Both the position numbers and the translations under genes were made by a program. From the IMG/VR virus record IMGVR_UViG_3300028376_000459, positions 1 to 42,907 of that record: 42,907 nt of DNA. The stretch is one strand, 5' to 3'. Source of the stretch: a virus. Shown here in pieces: positions 1 through 6,927 of this stretch. Below the pieces are notes generated by a model. It saw only the letters and a program-made list of their open reading frames with translations, was not told the DNA's origin and ran no database searches. Within the stretch, counting starts at the first letter, position 1. The number at the start of each line of letters is the position of its first letter.

Positions 1-472
1 CCTCGGGGCCGAAGCGTTCGCTCGCTTGCTTGACCACTTGGGAGAAATCTTCCGGAGCCAGCCCGGCTTGCAGTAGCCGCCCGAAGAACTGCCCCTGGAA
101 GCTGTTCAGTCCAGCCTTCTTCATGTAGCCGTCGAGCGTCTTCCAGGCTTTCTCCCCGGTCGTGTCCCCTTCTTCGTCGAGCTTGAACTTGCGGGCTCCC
201 TCCCCGCTAGCCGACCGGGCCACCGAACCGCACTCCTCGCCTCGCTTGGCCATCGCCTCCTGGATCCCGCTGGCATCGGCTGAACTGACCGAAGGGGGCT
301 GGGCCTGAGCCGCCACGCTGGGATTGGCCGGAAAGCGTCCGGTCCAAGGGAAGTGGCCCGAGTACTGCGGACCAGCCAGGGCCGTCCCGCCGAGTGAGGG
401 CACGCCCGCCATCGCTCCCATCCCAGGCTGCTGGAGAGACGAGAACGCTTGCTTGTGATGAGAAAAACGCAT
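1..472 (-). CDS. Unknown protein, 3' end beyond the left edge
   Basis: An open frame of 157 codons starts with ATG at 472 and runs off the left edge without a stop. The start has a fair ribosome site (AAGG about 8 bases upstream). The visible protein has a Gly/Ala/Pro/Gln-rich, probably disordered first third, then a more charged helical part near residues 85-157 ending in an amphipathic segment (FFGRLLQAGLAPEDFSQVV). I do not recognise a family. Reading upstream in the same frame without a stop gives a protein-like stretch (HLFQVNNLALKVASMRF) that leads back into the frame-broken Nudix region. The ATG at 472 may therefore be internal to one longer Nudix-fusion gene rather than a true start. 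Confidence 0.6.
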   Translation of the reverse strand, partial: MRFSHHKQAFSSLQQPGMGAMAGVPSLGGTALAGPQYSGHFPWTGRFPANPSVAAQAQPPSVSSADASGIQEAMAKRGEECGSVARSASGEGARKFKLDEEGDTTGEKAWKTLDGYMKKAGLNSFQGQFFGRLLQAGLAPEDFSQVVKQASERFGPE

Positions 473-477
473 CGAAG

Positions 478-999
478 CTACCTTGAGAGCGAGGTTGTTG
501 ACTTGGAACAGGTGCCGGGTGCCCGCCGACCAGTCGGCGGTTCATCTGGGGAACCTTCGAGAGTTCGGTCGGATGGACCCAGCGGTGTTGATCGTGCTCG
601 CTGGGCTGAGAGCTTGACCTCGGGCTTGATGCCAGGAGGCGTCCCACAAACAAGCGGATGGTCTTCTGACCATTGGGGGTCTGGATGGTGGTCGTCTCCG
701 GGAGAAACTCGGCGGTCAGGCCGGCCAGCTTCTTCCAGCTCCCGCTGAGCCGCCTCCAGGTCGGTCTCCCCGGCCTCACTGTGTCCGAGCGGATTCTCCC
801 AGGCCCCGGACCGGGTGTTTTGCTTGCTGCGGCGGATCAACAGCAGATTGTCGGCCGCATCGAGAACAACCACCAAGGCGATGTCGGCTGCCTCTTTGGT
901 GGTCTCCGGGAGTTCGCCTCGACGCTTTCGCAGAGCAAACAGACGCTGGGCCCAGTCGGTCGGCGGCCGGCCCTGCGGGGCGATGTATCCTGAACCCAT
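478..999 (-). pseudogene. Nudix hydrolase, reading frame disrupted
   Basis: ATG at 999 has a good SD (AAAGGA, 8 bases). Residues 39-95 are a clear Nudix domain: strands (ALVVVLDAADNLLLIRR), then the Nudix box starting GHSEAGETDLEAAQREL. Nudix enzymes hydrolyse nucleoside diphosphates linked to another group. The box loses register near 735, where one residue is missing from the REUxEExGU pattern. Sense then continues in the next frame (GLTAEFLPETTTIQTPNGQK), returns to the first frame near 640 (PPGIKPEVKLS), and shifts again near 600 (SEHDQHRWVHPTEL). Removing one C from a short C run near 600 joins two of these pieces. The listed frame ends at 478. Either this is decay or the sequence carries several indel errors and the gene is intact, perhaps fused to the gene at the left edge. 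Confidence 0.65.
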
Positions 1000-1064
1000 G
1001 AATCGAATCCTTTCGAATCAGCTTCCAAATGTCCGTATTTTATACAACAAGGTACGCAGGTCTG

Positions 1065-1356
1065 TCACGGGAACTTGCAAGTACTCGCAAAAGGGGCGAG
1101 CCCGCTCGGCCGGCCGACCCGCTCAAAGGTTCCCCGCCGCAGAGCTCCTCGTAACTGACCTCCAGCCATCCTCAAGCGGTCCGCAAAGAGCTCAAGAGCT
1201 GCCTGCTGGTGGCAGCGATAAGGGATCAGCCGCCAGCTCCCCACCTGCAGTGGATGTGCGTGCACAGCAGGCTGAGAAATCGCCTGCGGATCGGTCTGCC
1301 AAGCTCGCTGCAGGGCTTGCTGCGGCCGCAGTGGTCCTGGGAAGCATCGAGGACAT
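1065..1356 (-). pseudogene. Small unknown gene, probable frameshift near its start
   Basis: An ATG at 1356 has an SD (AAAAGGA, about 10 bases upstream), but its own frame stops after about 54 codons. A second frame open from about 1340 to 1065 is more protein-like (QALQRAWQTDPQAISQP, then QQAALELFADRLRMAGG). The simplest reading is one roughly 95-residue protein with a single indel close to 1325. There is no recognisable domain. It lies between a broken membrane gene and the broken Nudix gene, in a stretch where several genes show the same problem. About 65 bases between this gene and the Nudix start hold nothing obvious except the Nudix ribosome site. Confidence 0.3.
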
Positions 1357-1381
1357 CAGTCAGGGATTCCTTTTCAAGGGG

Positions 1382-1840
1382 TTAGCGAACAAGCAGCCAG
1401 AGTACCCAGATCGAGACGATGTGCCAAACGTTGTCGACCACGATCACGCTCCAAGGTCCGGTGGGCGGCTTGCTGAACTTCTCCTGCCCCATCTCGTACA
1501 TGTAGACCTGGATCAGGACCGAGGAAACCTGCAGGAAGTGCAGCCCCCACGGGCACCGGCAACGTCCAGAGGGGCCAGCCACCTTCGATCAAGATCTCCT
1601 GAAAGCAAGTGAATCGTCTCCGGACTGGCCAGGGCACCCAAGGCCATCCGGCCCGCCCCGTCAACCCACACACAGCCCCACACACAGAGCGTCCAGACCA
1701 GACAGTGCACCGTACAGATCCAGGGGTTCTGTTTCTTGCCTGCCGCCATCGGGTCGTTCTGCGGAAACGCATCGAAGCATCCTTGCGTAAGGGGAAAGAT
1801 GGCCGGGATTGTACCACACACCCAGCGGCCCTCCAGGCAT
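1382..1840 (-). pseudogene. Probable small membrane protein, frame disrupted
   Basis: Three frames contribute to one plausible integral membrane protein. The first sensible piece includes MAAGKKQNPW followed by a hydrophobic helix (CTVHCLVWTLCVWGCVWV) and ends near SPETIH. The next frame gives FQEILIEGGWPLWTLPVPVG. A third frame gives LHFLQVSSVLIQVYMYEMGQ and a C-terminal helix (WSVIVVDNVWHIVSIWVLWL) before the stop at 1382. The last switch falls on a run of five G/C bases, a typical place for an indel. Possible starts are an ATG at 1840, directly after a terminator U-tract and in yet another frame, and an ATG at 1749. A phage membrane protein such as a holin, spanin or superinfection factor is conceivable, but no motif decides it. 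Confidence 0.4.
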
Positions 1841-1878
1841 AAAAAACCCCCTCGCCCCGGGAGAAAAAGGCGAGAGGG
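1841..1878 (-). terminator. Rho-independent terminator
   Basis: On the minus strand a 10-bp stem with one mismatch (right arm 1869-1878 GGCGAGAGGG, left arm 1847-1856 CCCCCTCGCC) is followed directly by six U residues (1841-1846). It lies 31 bases after the stop of the gene ending at 1909 and would end transcripts arriving from the right. Confidence 0.8.
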
Positions 1879-1908
1879 TACTCTGGCCCTAGCAGCCCCT
1901 GAAAACCA

Positions 1909-2568
1909 CTACAGCCAGTGCACCTGCAAAGGTCCGCTGAGGTAATGCAAACAGACCCGCTCGGCCGTCCAGTGTGTGAGCAACGGACGATGCAATTCGA
2001 CCTGAAATCGCGAGCACTCGAACAGCACGTTTTGATCCTGTCCAAGCACGCCCATCCGTTCGACCCACTGCTCCAAAACGCGTCGCATGCCTGCCCGCAC
2101 ACCCGTCGACAAGAAGTTGAATTCCTCGCCTGGTCGTAGCCGCCAACCACTGCACAACAGCGGTGGCAACGAGGGATCATCAAGTAGCCTCAAACGACAA
2201 GAGAGGAGGCCTCCGTTTTCGCGTTTCGGCCAGTGTTTTTGCAGGCCTCGAGTGCCTACCAAAGTTGTGTTCCCTGCATCTTTCCTCTCCCCACCCTCCC
2301 CGCGTTCTCCTCGTCCCCTGCTCCCTCGCGTCCCCCTCCCCTCTCCGCCGAACACTTCTCCAAAGTCTCCCCGTAGAGCCTGCACCCTCGGCATCCCCGC
2401 ATCCCGTGGTTCTTCCCCTTGGCTTTTCCCTGCCGCAGGGACCATCACTTGGATCACTTTCCTTCCCTGCCCCTGCAACAACTCCTGATGCTGCTGTTCA
2501 CTCAGGCAATACGCTTCCGGGCTCTCCACATCCAGCTTCCCTGCTATCTCAGGTAGGTTCCAATCCAT
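1909..2568 (-). CDS. Unknown protein with purine-tract linker
   Basis: The frame encodes 219 residues from the ATG at 2568. That ATG overlaps the upstream stop as TGATG, so translation is probably coupled. An in-frame ATG at 2598 with its own AAGGAAG site is an alternative start. Three parts can be seen. Residues 1-45 are acidic and Gln-rich. A middle stretch of about 70 residues is rich in Gly, Arg and Glu and is encoded by a strongly purine-biased tract. A C-terminal part of about 95 residues, rich in hydrophobic and Trp residues (FNFLSTGVRAGMRRVLEQWV), looks folded. No family is recognised. The odd middle could be a linker, or the result of an indel or insertion joining two unrelated pieces. 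A terminator follows the gene. Confidence 0.55.
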   Translation of the reverse strand: MDWNLPEIAGKLDVESPEAYCLSEQQHQELLQGQGRKVIQVMVPAAGKSQGEEPRDAGMPRVQALRGDFGEVFGGEGRGTRGSRGRGERGEGGERKDAGNTTLVGTRGLQKHWPKRENGGLLSCRLRLLDDPSLPPLLCSGWRLRPGEEFNFLSTGVRAGMRRVLEQWVERMGVLGQDQNVLFECSRFQVELHRPLLTHWTAERVCLHYLSGPLQVHWL

Positions 2569-2915
2569 CACTTGGCTTCTCCGATCTTCCGGGTACATGT
2601 GCTAGGACTTCCTTTACAGCCACTTGCCCACTCCTGGCACTTCCGTGCTCGCTGCCGGCCACACCTCCTGCGGAGATTCGGGGTGAACCGGGGCCTCTCG
2701 CCGGAGGGCTTCCCCTGCGGAGGAAACACCGTGGTCGTTACCGCACACTTAGCTTGACTGGGCCAGGGAGCCGGGCACCTTGATCGGTTGAATACGCACA
2801 CTCGGACCGGCAGCTGCTCTCCCGCATTTCCCCCTGCAGGTGCCCAGGGCAATAACGACGCCCCGAGCAAAGCAAAGCCCGTACCAATCCCGCTCGCTCC
2901 TACCGCTCGAATCAT
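2568..2915 (-). CDS. Small protein with N-terminal signal or anchor
   Basis: The product is 115 residues. ATG at 2915 follows a strong SD (AGGAGG, about 9 bases). The N-terminus resembles a signal peptide or anchor: MIRAVG, then a hydrophobic, small-residue stretch (ASGIGTGFALLGASLLPWA), then a polar Gly/Asn segment. The rest is Cys-, Arg- and Pro-rich (six cysteines in the last 75 residues), which could form disulphides outside the cytoplasm or bind metal. No family is recognised. Its stop overlaps the next start by one base (TGATG). Confidence 0.55.
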   Translation of the reverse strand: MIRAVGASGIGTGFALLGASLLPWAPAGGNAGEQLPVRVCVFNRSRCPAPWPSQAKCAVTTTVFPPQGKPSGERPRFTPNLRRRCGRQRARKCQEWASGCKGSPSTCTRKIGEAK

Positions 2916-2929
2916 GCTGCTTTAACCTC

Positions 2930-3301
2930 CTAGTACGTCACCATCGGCTCAACCCAATCCCCGCATCTGCAATCCTCTCCTGGGACCGCTAACTGCGAAG
3001 AACGATTACTGATCCACTCACTCTTACAAGATCGACAACGAAAATACAAAAACCGGCGAGGCTTGCTCTTGATCGAATCAAACCGGCGAAGCACTCGCTT
3101 GCGAACATCGTGAATCCTCGCCCGCCGGACCGCCCGAGCAGGAACCGAACCACGAGCCGGCTCCTCGGGAGGTTCCAATAACGGAGGAAATGGATTGACC
3201 GGCTGAACCTCCGGAACTTCCTCGGGATCCTCAAAACCTGCTGATTCCGCCGCCTCGAATAACCGCCGCTCCTCCTCGCCCTGATCCTCTTCGTCAATCA
3301 C
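2930..3301 (-). CDS. Unknown protein with C-terminal zinc ribbon
   Basis: I take the GTG at 3301 as the start (123 residues), because GGGAGGG lies upstream and the product begins naturally (MIDEEDQGEEERR). The open frame extends back to 3427, but that part covers a perfect hairpin and reads poorly. The N-terminal half is acidic and Pro-rich. The C-terminal 40 residues carry two Cys pairs (FRCRSCKS and CRCGDW), a probable zinc ribbon like those used for nucleic-acid or protein binding. A central Arg-rich helix (ARAVRRARIHDVRKRVLRR) may contact nucleic acid. No specific function can be assigned. It lies 14 bases before the secreted-like small gene. Confidence 0.6.
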   Translation of the reverse strand: MIDEEDQGEEERRLFEAAESAGFEDPEEVPEVQPVNPFPPLLEPPEEPARGSVPARAVRRARIHDVRKRVLRRFDSIKSKPRRFLYFRCRSCKSEWISNRSSQLAVPGEDCRCGDWVEPMVTY

Positions 3302-3325
3302 CGCACCAACCCTCCCTGCATGAGA

Positions 3326-3350
3326 GAAACCCTGCGTTTTGCAGGGTTTC
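3326..3350 (-). other. Perfect 10-bp hairpin in a gene gap
   Basis: GAAACCCTGC and GCAGGGTTTC are exact inverted repeats around a 5-base loop. The hairpin lies in the 135-base gap between the gene ending at 3437 and the GTG start at 3301. On the transcribed strand it is followed by UCUCUC rather than a clean U-run. It may be a weak terminator, an RNA-processing site or a translation control element. Confidence 0.55.
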
Positions 3351-3436
3351 CCGCTCCTAACCGAGAAGATCCGGACCCCGGGCACGGGACCGCCAAGTAA
3401 ACCTACCCGTAGACCCGCCTGGTCCAAATCCGGAAT

Positions 3437-3790
3437 TTAAGATCGCCGGCGACAACCATCCCGATACGTCATCACCTCTTGCTCCAACTGCAACACAAAT
3501 ACCTCCAGCTCGCACCGCTGATGCCAAGCCGTAGGAACCAACTCGAAACCCTCCTGCTCTAACGTCAACACGTCCTCGGGATCCAACTGCATCGTGCCGA
3601 CCGCGTACCGGTGAGGAGTATTCTTCTCCGCAAAACGACGAGCCTCACCCGAACTCCCGAACGTCGGAACCATCCGCCGAGCAGGCTGATCGCAAACCAG
3701 AATCGGACAGATGCGTTCGACCTTCAAGTCCCGTAACATCTGCCGACCATTCAACTGACCGTCCCCAGATAACGCTACCCAACTCGTCAT
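3437..3790 (-). CDS. Unknown small protein
   Basis: The product is 117 residues. The start is the ATG at 3790, which overlaps the previous stop as ATGA, rather than a longer frame opening at 3838. It has a mixed alpha/beta look (VERICPILVCDQPARRMVP) and ends in a helical region with Gln, Glu and Leu (LEVFVLQLEQEVMTY). I recognise no domain. The overlap argues that it is co-translated with the 244-residue upstream gene and perhaps acts with it. Confidence 0.6.
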   Translation of the reverse strand: MTSWVALSGDGQLNGRQMLRDLKVERICPILVCDQPARRMVPTFGSSGEARRFAEKNTPHRYAVGTMQLDPEDVLTLEQEGFELVPTAWHQRCELEVFVLQLEQEVMTYRDGCRRRS

Positions 3791-4521
3791 GATTCCGACT
3801 CCCGTGCCGGCTGAAAACCACCGCCGCCCGAAGTCCACTGAGGCTCCCCGCTAAGCCGTCCCAAACAGATCGAAGGAGGCGGAGCAAAGTGTTGCTCGAT
3901 CCGCTGCAAGTACTCCTCGTAATCCGCCCGCAACTCCGGAGGAGCCTGCCTCATCGCCTGCTGCATCGCCTGCCATAAATCCTCCCAGATACGAGGCTCC
4001 GGACGCCAACCCTTCTGGTCGTAAAAGGTGTCCGGACCCGGGCTGAATAATGACTCGTTGAGCTGCTGATGAAACGCCCCAGCAATCCGACTGATCACCG
4101 GAACCGTCAGGGGAACACCCGGCTGTAAACCGACCGCCGAGCAGTTGTATTCCATCCGATGTCCGTCCCCCCAAAGGATCGTGAACGTCGCCTGAAAGTC
4201 ACGGATCGTCTGGGCTGGTAGCGGAGCCGATTCAAGCAAAATCATCGTCCGCACCGCCGCTGCCGCCGAGACCAAATCCGCCGGTTTGTTGTTTCGGATC
4301 AAACCCCAGAACATGTCCCGATTAAGCTCGATTGCCTGGACGCCCAGCTCCTCTTTCCACTTCGACTGCAGATCGTCATACCAATCCAACGACTCCAGTA
4401 AATCGGACTCGCACAGATCGTCAAGCAGACGCTTGATGGTCTCCTGAAAGACCGGCAATTCGGTCGTGCCGGCCTGCTCCAATGCATAGCCGACGAAGAT
4501 GTTAAAAAGTGGATTTGACAT
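3787..4521 (-). CDS. Unknown 244-residue phage protein
   Basis: ATG at 4521 follows GGTAGGAG at short spacing. The protein is globular and acidic, with a helical first half (QETIKRLLDDLCESDLLESL) and a middle part with beta character (TFTILWGDGHRMEYNC). A Gln-rich helical stretch follows (DLWQAMQQAMRQAPPELRAD), then a Gly/Pro/Ser-rich tail. No known family. It lies 6 bases after the previous small gene and overlaps the next by 4 bases, so it belongs to a small operon downstream of the tubulin gene. Confidence 0.65.
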   Translation of the reverse strand: MSNPLFNIFVGYALEQAGTTELPVFQETIKRLLDDLCESDLLESLDWYDDLQSKWKEELGVQAIELNRDMFWGLIRNNKPADLVSAAAAVRTMILLESAPLPAQTIRDFQATFTILWGDGHRMEYNCSAVGLQPGVPLTVPVISRIAGAFHQQLNESLFSPGPDTFYDQKGWRPEPRIWEDLWQAMQQAMRQAPPELRADYEEYLQRIEQHFAPPPSICLGRLSGEPQWTSGGGGFQPARESES

Positions 4522-4527
4522 GCACTC

Positions 4528-4839
4528 CTACCGCTTGGAACGGGTCACCGAAATCGAGTTATCCGGGTTGGCCATGTCCCCCGTCGCACCCGAAATCGGG
4601 GCCGATGGAGAGATCTGCAACTGCTGGCTATTGGAAAGAATTACGCCATAGTTGTTGTCCACGGCGAAAACTTCCGAAGGCCGATGCTGGTCCAAATAGG
4701 CCTTCGCCCAGTCCATAAATGGTCGAAAATCGACCAATTCGGCCTCGCCCAGCCCCTTCTCAGCTCGGTAACGGGCCTCCAAATGCGTCAAAATATCGGG
4801 CAAATCGCCCGCCCCGTGGGGGTCATTTGTCGAGAACAT
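4528..4839 (-). CDS. Unknown 103-residue protein
   Basis: ATG at 4839 has an SD-like AAGGGAAAAG about 8 bases upstream. The first 60 residues form acidic helices (LPDILTHLEARYRAEKGLGE, then FMDWAKAYLDQH). The rest is Ser/Asn/Gln-rich. No family is recognised. The 86 bases between this gene and the tubulin stop are AT-richer than the surroundings and could hold a promoter, but I see no convincing -35/-10 pair. Its position directly after the tubulin gene leaves open an accessory role to the filament, such as the adaptor that accompanies TubZ on plasmids, but nothing in the sequence shows this. Confidence 0.6.
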   Translation of the reverse strand: MFSTNDPHGAGDLPDILTHLEARYRAEKGLGEAELVDFRPFMDWAKAYLDQHRPSEVFAVDNNYGVILSNSQQLQISPSAPISGATGDMANPDNSISVTRSKR

Positions 4840-4925
4840 GGATTAACTTTTCCCTTGAGTGTTGTGATGCAGGAGGATCTTACAGGAAAATACCCCCAGA
4901 AGGTGTAACGTTTTAGAGGGTAAAA

Positions 4926-6248
4926 TCAGTGGTCATCCACCCCCAGAAAGGAGGCCAGGCCTCCCGTCAATTGGGACCGGCTGATATTCGCCTCTTTGGC
5001 CAGTCGAGCCAGGGTCTGTACCGGGGGCTGCAAGTCGCTGATCATGGCGTAGGCCTGCAGCCCAGGACTAGCTCCCACGTATACGCCCCGATGCACCACG
5101 CTGCTGCCCCCTTTGAGGGTCCGATTCAGCTGGGTGAAACCCGCATCGAAGTAGTCCAGGCTGAGGTTGTTCATGTGGTCCTCGTCGCCCACGAACAGGC
5201 AGGCTCCCTTGGTCCCTTTGGTCAGGTCGACCTCGGCCAGCACGTTGCCGGTCAACTGCTCCCGGATCGCCGTGGAGATGTCGGCCGGCCCGCTGATGTT
5301 CTGCAAGCTGGCTGCACCCATCACGCAGATCCCATGATCGAGCAGCTGAGCCAATTCGCTGCGATCGAACGTGATCAAAGGACTGTGCACCGCTGCCAAC
5401 TGGTTGAACAGGTGCAGCAGCTGGCTGACCGTCTGGTTGGCCACGTTGTAGAGGTTCATCATGCCGGGCCGGTACAGCTGATTGATGCGAGCATTGTCGA
5501 TCAACAGCAGCGGACTGACCTTCAAGTCAATGAACCGCTGGAAAGCCGTCACCGCATTGCGGCAGACCTGTTGGCCCTCGGTGTGGGAGGGAATCGAAGC
5601 GATCACTCCGACCCGCGGAGGTTTGCCTTTGCTCTCCAGGTACTCCCGAGCGATCTGGATCAACCGCCCACTGGTCCCTGAGCCGGTGCCACCTCCGGTG
5701 CCCACACAGATCAGCCCGTAATCGACGTCGTTGCCCCAGGACCGCTGCAACAAGTCCCAGATCTCTTCGTCCCGCCCATCGATCGCCTGCTCGGCGAAGC
5801 GAGCGTCCTTCGCAGCTCCTCCAATATCGAGGGTGTGCCGCCCGATCTCCTCGGGAAGCCCCTGGAAATCGCTCTCAGCGGTGTTGAACAAGCCAACCCG
5901 GCGGTACCCCAGGTCCCAGAAACTCGAAGCGATGCGGGCTCCTCCTTGTCCGGAACCGAGGAACGCCATGTTGAACGCCACGTCGTAATCGAAGGCATCG
6001 TCCACGTTGACGTCCGCCGCGGCCTGGGGCTGAGCAGTGGGATTGAGGTTGGCTGCAATATCGCCCACCTGCACCGCTCCCGGAGAGCCCGTCGCCGGCC
6101 GGCTTGCTCCCGGGGCCGGCGGGGCGGGGGCACTGGCGACCGGCGGAGCCGGGGCTCCCGCAGCGGGCGGAGCCGGTACGTCGGCCGGCTTGGGCGTCCC
6201 TGCGGCATGCTTCAATGATTCATTCATCTTATCGTCTGGCGTACTCAT
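4926..6248 (-). CDS. Tubulin/FtsZ-family GTPase
   Basis: The product is 440 residues from the ATG at 6248 (AGAGG, 8 bases upstream). Residues 20-75 are a Pro/Ala-rich flexible extension. The GTPase core follows: nucleotide-binding FLGSGQGG near 96-103, the tubulin signature CVGTGGGTGSG at 181-191, and a T7-loop equivalent ITFDRSEL at 292-299. The Asp and Glu in the T7-loop match the catalytic acids that FtsZ and tubulin insert into the neighbouring subunit's nucleotide. Polymerising GTPase activity is therefore expected. Known phage relatives include PhuZ, which forms a spindle that positions the replicating phage DNA, and plasmid or phage TubZ. The overall pattern looks nearer to FtsZ-like proteins than to PhuZ. 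The long disordered head is unusual, since flexible tails are normally C-terminal. The exact role (DNA centring, virion transport or interference with host division) is inference. Confidence 0.9.
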   Translation of the reverse strand: MSTPDDKMNESLKHAAGTPKPADVPAPPAAGAPAPPVASAPAPPAPGASRPATGSPGAVQVGDIAANLNPTAQPQAAADVNVDDAFDYDVAFNMAFLGSGQGGARIASSFWDLGYRRVGLFNTAESDFQGLPEEIGRHTLDIGGAAKDARFAEQAIDGRDEEIWDLLQRSWGNDVDYGLICVGTGGGTGSGTSGRLIQIAREYLESKGKPPRVGVIASIPSHTEGQQVCRNAVTAFQRFIDLKVSPLLLIDNARINQLYRPGMMNLYNVANQTVSQLLHLFNQLAAVHSPLITFDRSELAQLLDHGICVMGAASLQNISGPADISTAIREQLTGNVLAEVDLTKGTKGACLFVGDEDHMNNLSLDYFDAGFTQLNRTLKGGSSVVHRGVYVGASPGLQAYAMISDLQPPVQTLARLAKEANISRSQLTGGLASFLGVDDH

Positions 6249-6321
6249 GCCTTTACCTCTGGCGTTGGTAGGAAACAGCTTGGGGCCAAACTCTCCGCAG
6301 TGGCGTAGACGGCCCATCGAA

Positions 6322-6927
6322 TTACCAAGAAATAGAGTCCAAGAATTGACTCAAACGCTCGTCGCTTTCTCCCTGCGTCCAGGCTCGCACCTCTTGGTTG
6401 GTCAGAGCGAGCCGACGAGGGAATAGTACGAGGTGCTCATTGTATCGGTTGACATAGCATTCACGAACCTCCTCCAGGTAGGAACGATCGCGAGTCGAAC
6501 CGGTCCAGCTCTCCAGAACCTGCAGATCCTCCTCCTCAGTAGCCTCCACCGAGACCAACATCGAAGCGACAGCCGTCCAGATGTCGACAAAGGGAGCAAT
6601 GGTGAGCCCAGAGATCACCACCGAGGTTTCGTCAAACTGATCGATGAACTCCCGAGGTCCAGGATAAGGTACCTCGTAGAAGCGAGGCAGCTGCGTGGCC
6701 ACCACTTGGCAGTCGTTCTGCAGGCACAAGCAATCGTGGATGTGCTGCACCTCGATGTTCTGCCGGTTGTGGCGAAAGAACATCTCGCCGTCACGGATCT
6801 TCAGGTCCTGATCAGGCCAGCAGATCGACCACCCTCGATCCGCGATTTTCCCTGCCACGACATTGAGCCAAGCCCCTGGGGTGCCGGAGACAACGATATT
6901 GTGCGGACTTATGGGCTGATGGGACAT
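6322..6927 (-). CDS. Possible P-loop protein in a glycan cluster
   Basis: The product is 201 residues. It starts with a beta strand and glycine turn (NIVVSGTPGAWLNVVAGKIA) resembling the start of sulfotransferase or nucleotide-kinase P-loop folds, but the GK[ST] of a true Walker A is absent. Sulfotransferases often lack the standard form, so a sulfotransferase-like role is possible. The middle contains VVISGLTIAPFVDIWTAVAS, and the end is helical and charged. Its start overlaps the 3' end of the GT4-like gene by 19 bases, tying it to the glycosyltransferase island. The function remains open. Confidence 0.5.
   Translation of the reverse strand: MSHQPISPHNIVVSGTPGAWLNVVAGKIADRGWSICWPDQDLKIRDGEMFFRHNRQNIEVQHIHDCLCLQNDCQVVATQLPRFYEVPYPGPREFIDQFDETSVVISGLTIAPFVDIWTAVASMLVSVEATEEEDLQVLESWTGSTRDRSYLEEVRECYVNRYNEHLVLFPRRLALTNQEVRAWTQGESDERLSQFLDSISW

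Noticed and set aside
815-1612. Plus-strand 265-codon open frame
   Set aside because: Composition is Arg/Ala/Pro/Ser-rich as expected for a shadow frame. It crosses minus-strand ribosome sites and shows no domain.
4840-4925. Possible promoter before the 103-residue gene
   Set aside because: A TAAGAT hexamer is present, but no -35 lies at proper spacing, and phage promoters for this group are unknown.
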